64,000 nucleotides of DNA from Moraxellaceae bacterium (GTDB lineage: Bacteria; Pseudomonadota; Gammaproteobacteria; Pseudomonadales; Moraxellaceae): assembly GCA_030680295.1 (NCBI GenBank), contig JAUXVU010000023.1, positions 1 to 64,000 on the forward strand. The letters are read 5' to 3'. Under the pieces are notes generated by a model. That model was not told the origin of the DNA and made no database searches. It saw only the letters and a list, made by a program, of their open reading frames with translations. Shown here piece by piece: positions 34,861 to 43,930 of this stretch. Each line of letters opens with the position of its first letter. Position 1 is the stretch's first letter. Made by a program: the position numbers and the translations under genes.

Positions 34861-35955
34861 TTATGCACTCAACGTTGGGTAGTCGGTATAACCTTCCGCA
34901 CCACCACCATAAAATAGCTCTGGACGCTGATCATTGAGTGGCTGTTCTAAACGCAACCGGTCTGCTAGGTCAGGGTTTGCAATATAGTCACGGCCAAAAG
35001 CCGCAGCATCAATCCACTGTTTAGCTAATAAGCGCTCTGCTTTGTCACGGGTATAAGCCCCTGCCCCAACTATCGCCCCAGAAAAGCGCTGACGCAGCTC
35101 TTCGCGGAAAGCATCAGTAATCGGCAAGCCACCGGCCCAATCCGGCTCTGACAGGTGCACATAGGCAATGCCACGTTGCTCAAACTGTTCCGCTAAATAC
35201 CAAGTCATTGCCTCACCATCAGCAGGCTCTAACGCATTAAAGCTGCCCATCGGTGAAATACGAATACCCACACGTCCCGGAGTCCATGCGGCAATCACGG
35301 CATCCAGCACTTCTAGGGTTAGGCGGGCACGATTTTCCAGTGAGCCACCATAAACGTCTGTGCGCTCATTGCTTTCAGCGGCTTGAAATTGTTGTAATAA
35401 ATAACCGTGAGCGGCATGCACTTCAACACAGTCAAAACCAGCCTTCTGCGCATTTAATGTGGCATCACGATAACTCTGAATCAGCGTAGGAATCTCAGCT
35501 AGCTCCAGTGCTCGTGGTGTGGAGCAATTCACCCGATGTGGCTGGCCATTTTCACCCAATACGGTGGTACGTGTTTTGGCGGCAATCGCTGATGCTGACA
35601 CTGGTGCTTGCTCATCAACCTGCAAGCTACTGTGCGAAATACGACCCACATGCCATAACTGCATGGCAATTTTGCCACCGGCTTGATGCACCGCAGCAGT
35701 TGCTTTTTGCCAGCCTTGAACTTGCTCTTCGCTATAAATGCCGGGGGTTTGCATATAACCCTTGCCCTGCGGTGACACTTGCGAAGCTTCAGAAATAATC
35801 AAACCTGCACCAGCGCGCTGACGGTAATACTCCACCATTAAATCCGTTGGCACATCACCGGGCCCTGCACGCATACGTGTCAATGGCGCCATCAATACGC
35901 GATTTTTTAGATTAACTTCGCCCAAATTTAGTGGCTCAAACAACGACACATTCAT
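34861..35955 (-). CDS. nemA: Old yellow enzyme family FMN alkene reductase (NemA-like)
   Basis: The 364-residue TIM-barrel flavoprotein has [20 protein letters not shown], the [11 protein letters not shown] substrate motif near residue 180 and [14 protein letters not shown] near the C-terminus. Such NAD(P)H-dependent enzymes reduce the double bond of enones, N-ethylmaleimide and nitro compounds. It is encoded 16 bases after a NAD-kinase-like gene in the same direction. NemA is the closest name; the natural substrate is unknown. Confidence 0.85.
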   Translation of the reverse strand: MNVSLFEPLNLGEVNLKNRVLMAPLTRMRAGPGDVPTDLMVEYYRQRAGAGLIISEASQVSPQGKGYMQTPGIYSEEQVQGWQKATAAVHQAGGKIAMQLWHVGRISHSSLQVDEQAPVSASAIAAKTRTTVLGENGQPHRVNCSTPRALELAEIPTLIQSYRDATLNAQKAGFDCVEVHAAHGYLLQQFQAAESNERTDVYGGSLENRARLTLEVLDAVIAAWTPGRVGIRISPMGSFNALEPADGEAMTWYLAEQFEQRGIAYVHLSEPDWAGGLPITDAFREELRQRFSGAIVGAGAYTRDKAERLLAKQWIDAAAFGRDYIANPDLADRLRLEQPLNDQRPELFYGGGAEGYTDYPTLSA

Positions 35956-35971
35956 GCTTTACCCTCGTTTA

Positions 35972-37144
35972 TTAACCTTGAACGGCATACAACACTTGCT
36001 GCTGATAACCGGTATGCACGCACCATAATCCAGACCACAACTTATCGAGCGCTGCATCACCTGTATCTAGGCGCAGCGGACGCCCATCAAGTTCAGCTAA
36101 CTTGCTGGCACTTGATAAAATCTGCACATTGTCACGACCAATTTTATGCAGCAGCGGCGCGCTTAGCTGCTGATTACCTCGACCAATTAAACTGCCTTGG
36201 CCACCCGTAGGTGCTATCACAACAATCAAAGGCTGCTCTGCAGCCACTCGCAACAGCTCATCAGCGGTAACATCATTAACTAAGCACTGCCCAGATTGCA
36301 CTAGGTCAAAGCCTAATAAGGTATTTTCAAGCCCTAGCTGCTCAGCCACCGCGGCTACTGTTGTTCCCGGCCCTAAGGCATAAACACAGTTATCACGCAT
36401 GTTTTCAACAAACCCAGCCGCAATTTCTGCCACCACCAAGGCCTCAACTTCACGCCCCGAGCATTTTACCTGCTGAATATGGTTGGCTAACGCCGGCACA
36501 CGCATCTCGCCATAATGCCGCGCTTTTAGTCGGCCTTGTGCCAAGTCGGTTTCATCAATATCACGCACTTCAGCCAAGTCCGCCGCCACCCAATGACCAA
36601 AGGCGATTTCCTGTAAAACATCGACTGCAGCTTGCGGATTAATGGCAAACACTCCCGAATGCATTTTTACGCCTGCTGGCACCCCCAATACTGGTACTTG
36701 CAAACCCACCGCACGGCAAACATCACGTGCCGTACCATCACCACCGGCAAACAACAGCAGGTCTATACCCTCTGCCAGCATAGCTTTAGCAATACGCACG
36801 GTATCATCGGCACTCGTTTGTGGATCAACAGTAAGGTTTAGGGCTTGGCAAGGAATATTCAAGGCCTGTAAGACATGCTCAGCTAATTGTGCGGGCGCGA
36901 CAATCATGTCAAAACGCGGTAACAACTTATGTTGTTGTAATAATTTCATCACAACGGCTAAACGCTGCTGGGCATGACTTTGCCCAATATCGACTTGTCC
37001 TTGGGTTTGTTTAAGTAACGCCAAACTTAGACTATCACTGCCTTTCAGCGCCAATTGCCCACCCACACCGGCATAAGGGTTAAGCAAAACCCCTAATCTA
37101 ATAGGCGCCAACTGTGTGGATAGATGTGTCGAAATGTTTTTCAT
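35972..37144 (-). CDS. ATP-NAD kinase-like protein (COG3199 type)
   Basis: The 390-residue protein begins IRLGVLLNPYAGVGG and contains LLFAGGDGTARDVCRAVG near residue 135, the GGDGT motif shared by NAD and diacylglycerol kinases, followed by GVPAGVKMHSGVFA and ALGPGTTVAAVAEQLG. It belongs to the longer NAD-kinase-like group rather than to the housekeeping NadK. It may phosphorylate NAD or another polyol. It is probably co-transcribed with the flavin reductase gene. Confidence 0.8.
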   Translation of the reverse strand: MKNISTHLSTQLAPIRLGVLLNPYAGVGGQLALKGSDSLSLALLKQTQGQVDIGQSHAQQRLAVVMKLLQQHKLLPRFDMIVAPAQLAEHVLQALNIPCQALNLTVDPQTSADDTVRIAKAMLAEGIDLLLFAGGDGTARDVCRAVGLQVPVLGVPAGVKMHSGVFAINPQAAVDVLQEIAFGHWVAADLAEVRDIDETDLAQGRLKARHYGEMRVPALANHIQQVKCSGREVEALVVAEIAAGFVENMRDNCVYALGPGTTVAAVAEQLGLENTLLGFDLVQSGQCLVNDVTADELLRVAAEQPLIVVIAPTGGQGSLIGRGNQQLSAPLLHKIGRDNVQILSSASKLAELDGRPLRLDTGDAALDKLWSGLWCVHTGYQQQVLYAVQG

Positions 37145-37236
37145 AGTTGGTTACAACTTAAGCACTGTTTTAAGCGACAACGTATTAGTGGCTAGCTATA
37201 TTGAGCTCAAGGAAACGCCACACATAGGGGCAAGTT

Positions 37237-37410
37237 ATGAACTACGCAACAACACAATCAAATGATGGCACTGCAATGGTTAATCCATTTCATTTTGCTA
37301 TTTTGCTTGATGAGCAAGGCCGCGAAATTGCGATCACTGAAGAAATGATCCAAAAAGCCTGTGCCGAATTGGCCGAACGCTGCCAGTTCCCGTCACGCGA
37401 AGCCGCTTAA
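37237..37410 (+). CDS. PA1571-like small conserved protein (57 aa)
   Basis: This short frame starts at an ATG preceded by AGGGGCAAG and ends with TAA at 37408-37410. The product contains VNPFHFAILLDEQGREIAIT and EEMIQKACAELAERCQFP, a motif I recognise from the PA1571-type small proteins of Pseudomonas and relatives. The function is unknown; there is no signal peptide or membrane segment. It converges on the TetR gene, with a small hairpin (AGCTCCC/GGGAGCT, 37410-37428) between them. Confidence 0.78.
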   Translation: MNYATTQSNDGTAMVNPFHFAILLDEQGREIAITEEMIQKACAELAERCQFPSREAA

Positions 37411-37415
37411 GCTCC

Positions 37416-38039
37416 CTACTTGGGAGCTAAGCCACGCCATAGCATCTCGACCATTTCATCGATCACTGCATCATCCGCAAATACTTCTGGCCGCACAATC
37501 CACGCCATCATCAAACCATCAATTAATGCATACCAAAATAACGACAACATGTCGGTATTAATGTGCTTATCGGTTAAGCCCGCTACTTTCATGGCTTCGA
37601 CAACATCAATCGCAATTCGGCGACCATTAGCGTTCAAACCACGTACACGCTCGGCAACGTCTGCATCACGTGACTGAGCCACAAACTCTATACACAAACG
37701 CGGCCAATCGGCATCTGAGCGAAAACGAGCTAACGTAGCTTTAAGCACATGCGTTAAGGCTAAACGACGGCTATTGTCATCTTTTAACTGCAAGGCTTCA
37801 CTTAACTCAGTCGACAAGGGTGCCGTATTACGCTGCATCCGTGACTCTAACAGCGCACAAAACAAATCTGACTTATTGCGGAAATGCCAATAAATTGCCC
37901 CCTTAGTCAGCCCTGCTTCACGCGCAATTTCATCCAACTTAGCCTGTTGATAACCCTTACTGGCAAACACACGACTTGCCTGCAATAAAATGCGCTCTCG
38001 CGTATCGGCAAGCTCAGGCTCAAGGTTTTTTGAGGACAT
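37416..38039 (-). CDS. TetR/AcrR family regulator
   Basis: The 207-residue protein has a TetR HTH at about residues 14-60 (ASRVFASKGYQQAKLDEIAREAGLTKGAIYWHFRNK) and a C-terminal domain of the AcrR/TtgR kind. It follows the thioesterase-domain gene by 26 bases in the same direction and so is probably the last gene of an operon with nitronate monooxygenase, nitroreductase and thioesterase genes, which it may control. AcrR-like members usually respond to hydrophobic drugs or solvents. Confidence 0.88.
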   Translation of the reverse strand: MSSKNLEPELADTRERILLQASRVFASKGYQQAKLDEIAREAGLTKGAIYWHFRNKSDLFCALLESRMQRNTAPLSTELSEALQLKDDNSRRLALTHVLKATLARFRSDADWPRLCIEFVAQSRDADVAERVRGLNANGRRIAIDVVEAMKVAGLTDKHINTDMLSLFWYALIDGLMMAWIVRPEVFADDAVIDEMVEMLWRGLAPK

Positions 38040-38065
38040 AACTCATACCGGCAGAAACATACCCA

Positions 38066-38557
38066 CTAGTATGGCACAGTCCAGATGGCATAACCTGCCG
38101 TTTGTGTCACGGCCTCTTGCTCACCGCTATGCACCACTAACTGCACATCAATACGACCTTTGCCATGACTGGCCATGCGCGCACGTAACTGCTCAAGCGC
38201 TGCTTCACTAGGCAAGTGTGCTGAGGCCTGGAACACATCGGTAATCGGTTGGCGATAACGCAATTCAGCGTGATAAACCGCCACATGACATGGACCAAAC
38301 TCACGCTCACACCACAGCATTAATAAGGCCCACCCTGTTACCGTCGACAAACTAGCTATTGAGCCGGCAAAAGCCGTATTTTTGTCATTACGGTTTGGCT
38401 CTAATGGTGCTGACAAGGTCAACACTTGCCCATCCCAGTGTTTGGCATCAATCTGCATAAAATTAAGTAGTGGCATTTGCTCACGCATTTGCAGCACAAA
38501 CGCTTTTGCTTGCACTAAATCCGTCACTACTGTCACGCCTGTGGCCAGTGCTGCCAA
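38066..38557 (-). CDS. YiiD-C-type hot-dog thioesterase-like protein
   Basis: The 163-residue protein has PLLNFMQIDAKHWDGQVLTLSAPLEPNRNDKNTAFAGSIASLSTVTGWALL, the pattern of the YiiD C-terminal putative thioesterase domain: N-K followed by FAGS and a long hydrophobic helix. The start overlaps the end of the nitroreductase gene by 25 bases, so translation is probably coupled. The substrate is not known. Confidence 0.78.
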   Translation of the reverse strand: MAALATGVTVVTDLVQAKAFVLQMREQMPLLNFMQIDAKHWDGQVLTLSAPLEPNRNDKNTAFAGSIASLSTVTGWALLMLWCEREFGPCHVAVYHAELRYRQPITDVFQASAHLPSEAALEQLRARMASHGKGRIDVQLVVHSGEQEAVTQTAGYAIWTVPY

Positions 38558-39090
38558 ATGCTGTTTGGCAAAGCCGGTGCAGCTTTTTCGCCGTGAGCCG
38601 TACCTATATAAATAAAACCAGCAATTTGCTCATGGTCTGCTAACCCTAAAAACGACTTCACAGCCATGCTTGCTACTAAGTCCCCGGTTCGCCACATACC
38701 TGCAAAACCCTGGTCATGCAGTGTTAACAGCATGTTTTGTACACCCGCACCAAGGCTTAACCACTGCTCCCACTCAGGCACAGTGGGGTGAGCATTTAAA
38801 GACAAAATAGCCACAACAATCATCGGCGCGCGAAGCGGCATTTCTAATAAACGTTGGTGATCACGCAAGGCACGATCAGGATCGAGCTCGTTCATGCCAT
38901 CCACAAAAGCTTGGCCTAACTGATTCAGACCATCATCTTTTAGTACAAGGTAGCGCCAAGGGCGCAATAAGCGATGATCCGGCGCACGGGCGGCCGCTAA
39001 AAATACCGCATCAAGCTGCGCTTCGTTAGGCATCGGCAAACCCAGCACGGGCATGGATCGGCGGCTGTGAATAGCCTCTTGCAACAACAT
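38533..39090 (-). CDS. Nitroreductase family protein (YdjA-like)
   Basis: I take the start as ATG 39090 (MLLQEAIHSRRS) because GGAGG lies directly before it; the longer frame to 39198 overlaps the upstream gene. The 185-residue protein has SIHSRRS-type FMN binding at the N-terminus, AARAPDHRLLRPWRYLVL and GFAGMWRTGDL, as in the small YdjA nitroreductases. It reduces nitro groups or quinones with NAD(P)H. It lies between nitronate monooxygenase and thioesterase genes. Confidence 0.87.
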   Translation of the reverse strand: MLLQEAIHSRRSMPVLGLPMPNEAQLDAVFLAAARAPDHRLLRPWRYLVLKDDGLNQLGQAFVDGMNELDPDRALRDHQRLLEMPLRAPMIVVAILSLNAHPTVPEWEQWLSLGAGVQNMLLTLHDQGFAGMWRTGDLVASMAVKSFLGLADHEQIAGFIYIGTAHGEKAAPALPNSIWQHWPQA

Positions 39091-39121
39091 ATTGCCTCCT
39101 TCATCAATGCCTATATAAATG

Positions 39122-40195
39122 TTATGCGCTGCGCACTTCGACTTGTTTCGAAGATGGCGCACACGATAATACGTGGCGGTGTGCTTGTGTCGCCTCATCT
39201 AATAAACGTTGCATCAATGCCGCACAGCTGGGCACATCATCAATTAATCCTTGAGCCTGTCCAATAAGCTGCACACCACGTGTTTGGTCACCGTCTAAAA
39301 TCGCAACGCGAATGCGTTCTACCGCTGCGCCAAAATACGCCAACTTAATAGCTGCCAGCAAACCTTCCTGACGAATTGTGCTAAACAATTCCGACCAAGG
39401 ACGATGTTGTGCCCGCATAACTTTTAAGGCTTCCCAGCAGGCTCGCCAAGGTGTCAGTGGCTTTTTGCTAACCGCCTGCCCTGTTGGTGTTTTCATAATG
39501 CGGCAAGGCATACCATCAAAATTACTGGTGTAGATGGTGTCGTGTACCGACTTCTTCAGCACCACTTGCCGTGTGTTCTCATGCAATGGGCTCTCAACAG
39601 TCATGGCCCAGCGTGTGCCCATAGCAACAGCATCACCACCTAATGCCAAAATAGCAGGCAAAGCTGCGCCATCCGCTAAACCACCTGCTGCAATAATGGG
39701 CAATGTGCTGACACGGCGAATCGCAGGCACCAGCACTAAGGTAGTGACATCACCACCATGTGCAGCAGCTTCATGACCCGTCACAATCAAGGCATCAGCA
39801 CCAGCGCGTTCAGCAGCTTGTGCATGTTTAGCATTAACGACCGTCGCAATCACTTTACCGCCATAAGCGTGTGCCCGCTGACACAACCAGTCGCCCTTAC
39901 CTAACGAGAAATTAATCACCGGCACTTTTTCGACCAAGGCCACTTCGGCATTTTCAGTAGCGCCCGGCATCATCAGCGCCAGACCAACACCAAAAGGTTT
40001 GTCGGTCAGTGTTCGAGCCTTGCGAATTTCGGCACGCGCCTCATCCGGCTTTAGATGTCCAATTTGGATCAAACCCAAACCACCGGCATTACTCACTGCC
40101 GCCGCTAGTTCTGCATTCGACACATAGGTCATACCGGAACAGATAAAGGGATGCTCAATACCTAACAATTGAGTAATGCGTGTCTGCCACTGCAT
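39122..40195 (-). CDS. Nitronate monooxygenase (2-nitropropane dioxygenase family)
   Basis: From ATG 40195 (AGGAG seven bases upstream) the protein has 357 residues. It shows the FMN barrel of the family: PFICSGMTYVSNAELAAAVSNAGGLG, DALIVTGHEAAAHGGD with the catalytic His, and PIIAAGGLADG...ALALGGDAVAMGTRW. It oxidises nitronates or related toxic anions; some relatives act as enoyl reductases. It is the first gene of a leftward set with nitroreductase, thioesterase and TetR genes. Confidence 0.87.
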   Translation of the reverse strand: MQWQTRITQLLGIEHPFICSGMTYVSNAELAAAVSNAGGLGLIQIGHLKPDEARAEIRKARTLTDKPFGVGLALMMPGATENAEVALVEKVPVINFSLGKGDWLCQRAHAYGGKVIATVVNAKHAQAAERAGADALIVTGHEAAAHGGDVTTLVLVPAIRRVSTLPIIAAGGLADGAALPAILALGGDAVAMGTRWAMTVESPLHENTRQVVLKKSVHDTIYTSNFDGMPCRIMKTPTGQAVSKKPLTPWRACWEALKVMRAQHRPWSELFSTIRQEGLLAAIKLAYFGAAVERIRVAILDGDQTRGVQLIGQAQGLIDDVPSCAALMQRLLDEATQAHRHVLSCAPSSKQVEVRSA

Positions 40196-40263
40196 AACCA
40201 ATCTCCTAAAAATTTTGCCGACTATGACACAGCGCCAACAACTTCACCTAACAGGCCAATCAC

Positions 40264-41424
40264 CTAAGGCAACTGTAAAGCCTCAGTAATGGAGGTGATA
40301 GGAGCAGCTGGGCATAACCAGACTTTGGCAGTGAGCAAGCATTGTTTAGCGGCAGCTATTCGCGCGGGAGTCATGTCTTCCCACTCGGGCACATGCGCCA
40401 GTCCAATTGTGCGTCGAATCAGCTCAACGCCGGCAAAACGCAAGCTATCGCCACGTAACTCTGTTAAAAAGTCGGCAATAATATAAGGGTTATCCCATTC
40501 GCCTTGAATGCTGTGATGTTTTGCTAACTCGGCAAAACGCTGCTCAAACACCAACCAAGTATCCACCATCACTTGGGTCAACCAGCGCTGATTATCCGGC
40601 TGCTCTTGCACCATCGCGGCAATATACAAGTTCGCCAACAAGCAACCAATGTCATAGGCCATGGGGCCATAAAAGCCAAATTCGGGATCAATAATACGCG
40701 TATCGTGATCAGTCACCATGATCGAGCCAGTATGCAGGTCACCATGCAATAAGGCCTCAGCACGGGTCATATATAACCACTTACAGCGCAGCACCTGTGC
40801 GTGTAGTTTAACGTCAGCTCGCAGGCTCAACGCCAACGGCATTAATTCCGGATGACAGTGATTGTTGGGATGATTGATCAGTGGCTGGGTAAAACACACA
40901 TCCTCTTGTGCTTTCACTAACACCGGGTTGGTGAACTGGGTCACCCGTGCCTTTTTGGTCGCTGAATCCACTGCAAAGTCTGAACTAAAAAATAATGAGC
41001 GCGCTAAAAAGTCACCTAAGTGCGTCGCTAAATGTGCATATGTCCGCCCTGCCAACAGTCCCGTACGCAATATGCAGTGATCTTTTAAATCCTCCATGAC
41101 ACAGGCATACATGGTGTCATCGTAGTGATAAACCTTAGGCACATAGTCCGGGCAGTAGTCTAGATATGACTGCAGTAAGTCCTGCTCTAACTTTGCACGT
41201 GTTAATGGCAGAGCAAAGTCCGGATACTTACGAGCCCATGGCAAAGACTGCTTAACAATGACCGACTGGCCTGCCTGGTTTTGCACACGAAAAACCAAAT
41301 TTAAATTGCCATCAGCAAGGTCGCTGCACTGCAAAGACTCATCTTTTGCCAAAAATTCTGCCGACAAACCGCGGCTTTTTAGATAGTCCGGCAAGGTTGC
41401 TAGGCTTAGGGCAAAATAAGACAC
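40264..41424 (-). CDS. mtnK: S-methyl-5-thioribose kinase
   Basis: The 386-residue protein has the aminoglycoside-phosphotransferase-like kinase fold. DGNLNLVFRV and VIVKQSLPWARKYP form the N-lobe, EALLHGDLHTGSIMVT holds the catalytic Asp near residue 235, and IIDPEFGFYGPMAYDIGCLLANL is the metal-binding loop. These are characteristic of MtnK, which phosphorylates methylthioribose in the methionine salvage pathway. No other mtn genes lie nearby in the window. Confidence 0.9.
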   Translation of the reverse strand: MSYFALSLATLPDYLKSRGLSAEFLAKDESLQCSDLADGNLNLVFRVQNQAGQSVIVKQSLPWARKYPDFALPLTRAKLEQDLLQSYLDYCPDYVPKVYHYDDTMYACVMEDLKDHCILRTGLLAGRTYAHLATHLGDFLARSLFFSSDFAVDSATKKARVTQFTNPVLVKAQEDVCFTQPLINHPNNHCHPELMPLALSLRADVKLHAQVLRCKWLYMTRAEALLHGDLHTGSIMVTDHDTRIIDPEFGFYGPMAYDIGCLLANLYIAAMVQEQPDNQRWLTQVMVDTWLVFEQRFAELAKHHSIQGEWDNPYIIADFLTELRGDSLRFAGVELIRRTIGLAHVPEWEDMTPARIAAAKQCLLTAKVWLCPAAPITSITEALQLP

Positions 41425-41483
41425 GTGGCATACTCCTGTTTAACGATAGAATGACTATAACCCACTGAATAGCTACTGTATTA

Positions 41484-42455
41484 ATGTCTGCACAACCGAA
41501 AAATCTCTCCGTAGCACCCATGATGGACTGGACCACGCGACATGCTCGCAACTTCTTGCGTCTATGCCATCCACAGGCTCGTCTGTATACCGAAATGGTC
41601 ACCACCCAAGCCTTGGTATTTGGCGATGTGCCGCGGCATTTACGTTTTGAAGCCGCCGAACATCCCATCGCGCTACAGTTAGGTGGCAGTGACATTAAGG
41701 ACTTGGTGCATTGTGCCAAACTAGGTGAAGACTGGGGCTATGACGAAATCAATTTAAATGTCGGCTGCCCATCAGATCGTGTACAACAAGGCCGCATTGG
41801 CGCCTGCTTAATGGCCGAACCGACACTGGTAGGTGAAGCGCTTGCCGCCATGCAGGCTGCTGTTGGCATCCCTGTCACGGTAAAACACCGAATTGGCATT
41901 GATGGTCTTGAGCACTACGACGACATGCTGAACTTTGTTGATACCGTGGCTGAGTTTGGCTGCACCCACTTTATTGTGCATGCACGTATTGCGATTTTGG
42001 CGGGCCTAAGCCCTAAGGAGAATCGTGATGTGCCACCACTGCGTTATCAAGATGTCTATCGCTTAAAAACGGAACGGCCACAGCTACACATTGAAATTAA
42101 TGGTGGCATTAAAACCGTTGCCGGGATCAGTCAGCACTGGCAGCATACCGATGGTGTCATGATTGGTCGTGAAGCCTACCAAAACCCCTACTTGCTAGTA
42201 CAAGCACAGCAGTTATGGGGTGTCACTGAACTGCAAACTCGTGGCGATATCCTGCGCGCTTATTTACCTTTTGTAGAACGTGAATTAACGGCTGGCTGCC
42301 CACTTAACCACATGACACGACATATACTGGGACTATTCCAAGGCGAGCCCGGTGGTCGCCGCTTCCGCCAAGTGCTTAGCACACACGCGCACAAACCTGG
42401 TGCTGGCATTGAGGTATTAACCGCTGCCGCCGCTGAAGCTGGCGTGACACTATAG
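41484..42455 (+). CDS. dusA: tRNA-dihydrouridine(20/20a) synthase DusA
   Basis: The 323-residue FMN TIM-barrel enzyme starts VAPMMDWTTRHARNFLRL and has NLNVGCPSDRVQQGRIGACLM with the catalytic Cys near residue 95, VKHRIGID, and GVMIGREAYQNPYLL. These features match DusA, which reduces U20 and U20a in tRNA. It is followed 9 bases later by tal in the same direction, an order also known in Pseudomonas. Confidence 0.95.
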   Translation: MSAQPKNLSVAPMMDWTTRHARNFLRLCHPQARLYTEMVTTQALVFGDVPRHLRFEAAEHPIALQLGGSDIKDLVHCAKLGEDWGYDEINLNVGCPSDRVQQGRIGACLMAEPTLVGEALAAMQAAVGIPVTVKHRIGIDGLEHYDDMLNFVDTVAEFGCTHFIVHARIAILAGLSPKENRDVPPLRYQDVYRLKTERPQLHIEINGGIKTVAGISQHWQHTDGVMIGREAYQNPYLLVQAQQLWGVTELQTRGDILRAYLPFVERELTAGCPLNHMTRHILGLFQGEPGGRRFRQVLSTHAHKPGAGIEVLTAAAAEAGVTL

Positions 42456-42464
42456 AGATTGCAG

Positions 42465-43415
42465 ATGACCAACCCATTAGAACAACTGACTCAACACACC
42501 ACGGTAGTAGCAGACACTGGCGACATTAATAGTATTCAACGTCTACGCCCCATTGATGCCACCACTAACCCCTCTCTGATCTTAAAAGCAGCCAGCGACT
42601 CCAACTACCGTCATATTTTAGATGACGGTATCACGCTGGCGCAGAGGCTGCCTGCAAGTCAGAGACTGCAAGCTGCCATGGAGTCAGTTGCTGTGGGTTT
42701 TGGTGTGGAAATTCTGCGCCATATTCCGGGCCTAGTGTCGACTGAGGTTGATGCGCGTCTGTCATTTGATATACCTGCCACCTTGGCGCAAGCGCGACGG
42801 CTAATCGCGCTGTATCAAGCGCGTGGCATTGGTCGTGAACGTGTGCTGATTAAAATTGCCAGCACCTGGGAAGGCATACAAGCAGCCAAGCAATTGGAGC
42901 AAGAAGGCATACATTGCAACCTAACACTGTTGTTTTGCATGGCGCAGGCGCAAGCCGCTGCCGATGCAGGCGCTACACTGATTTCACCGTTTGTGGGTCG
43001 CATTTTGGACTGGCATGTACAGAAAACCGGCCAACAATACAGCGCAGAAACTGATCCAGGTGTGGTGTCGGTTAAAGCGATTTATGAGCACTACAAACGC
43101 AATGGTTATAACACCGTGGTGATGGGTGCGAGCTTTCGTAATACCGGCGAAATTCGTGCCTTGGCGGGTTGCGACAAACTCACCATCAGTCCTGCCCTAC
43201 TCGATGCGTTGGCCAATGAGGAAGCCGCCTTAACACCGGCACTGCATGATGACCTACCCAGAAATGCTGAAGTAGTAACGCCTTTAAGCGAAGCTCAATT
43301 TCGTTGGCAATTAAATGCCGACGCCATGGCCACCGAAAAACTCGCTGAAGGTATACGATTGTTTGCAGCCGATATTGAAAAGTTAGAGACACTGCTTAAG
43401 CAAGGTTTAGCCTAA
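42465..43415 (+). CDS. tal: Transaldolase
   Basis: Starting at ATG 42465 ([20 protein letters not shown]), the 316-residue protein has [14 protein letters not shown], the Schiff-base Lys in [15 protein letters not shown] near residue 130, and [12 protein letters not shown]. It is a class I transaldolase of the non-oxidative pentose phosphate pathway. It is co-directional with dusA and convergent with the STAS-domain gene. Confidence 0.95.
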   Translation: MTNPLEQLTQHTTVVADTGDINSIQRLRPIDATTNPSLILKAASDSNYRHILDDGITLAQRLPASQRLQAAMESVAVGFGVEILRHIPGLVSTEVDARLSFDIPATLAQARRLIALYQARGIGRERVLIKIASTWEGIQAAKQLEQEGIHCNLTLLFCMAQAQAAADAGATLISPFVGRILDWHVQKTGQQYSAETDPGVVSVKAIYEHYKRNGYNTVVMGASFRNTGEIRALAGCDKLTISPALLDALANEEAALTPALHDDLPRNAEVVTPLSEAQFRWQLNADAMATEKLAEGIRLFAADIEKLETLLKQGLA

Positions 43416-43428
43416 GCAGTTGCACTGA

Positions 43429-43929
43429 TTATTGTTGATGACGCTTTTCGCTTTCAAGTGCGTCAACAAGACTGCGGAACGTTTGTTGATTGCTTTCGCT
43501 CAAGCCCATCAACGTACGGTGGGCGTCAATCACACATTGTGTCACTTCAGCTTCCGATAACACCTCATCGGGCAGCTCGTCTAAGCGATCGCGCAATGCC
43601 GCGGTGGTTTGCAGAATTCGGAATACCTCATCAAAGCCCATGCTGGCCAAAATGCGATTGATGTCTGAGCTCAGGCACAAAATGATTGGTTTACCCAGAT
43701 TCAGCTCACGCAAAGCCACTGCAATTTTAGCCAACAGCCCCAACGCAGTTGAATCGATGCTATCGGTTTCAGTCAGATCAATCATCACCGCGCGCAGGCG
43801 TTTGTCGTTGAGCAGATGATCTTCAATGAAGGTTTCCAACGAGGTACAAATGGGCACACGCACATCACCGCGCAACTTCAACACATAGGTGCCGTTGTGC
43901 TCGGCATACTGCATCTTACAATTGCTCAT
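43429..43929 (-). CDS. STAS-domain anti-sigma factor antagonist (HsbA-like)
   Basis: The protein (166 residues from ATG 43929; a GTG at 43941 is possible) has a STAS fold at about residues 1-100. The phosphorylatable Ser lies in LTETDSIDSTALGLLAKI, and a C-terminal helical extension of about 60 residues follows. It overlaps or abuts the response-regulator phosphatase gene upstream. In Pseudomonas, HsbA is dephosphorylated by HsbR and links to biofilm and motility control through FlgM or c-di-GMP. I infer the same pairing here. Confidence 0.85.
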   Translation of the reverse strand: MSNCKMQYAEHNGTYVLKLRGDVRVPICTSLETFIEDHLLNDKRLRAVMIDLTETDSIDSTALGLLAKIAVALRELNLGKPIILCLSSDINRILASMGFDEVFRILQTTAALRDRLDELPDEVLSEAEVTQCVIDAHRTLMGLSESNQQTFRSLVDALESEKRHQQ

Positions 43930-43930
43930 A

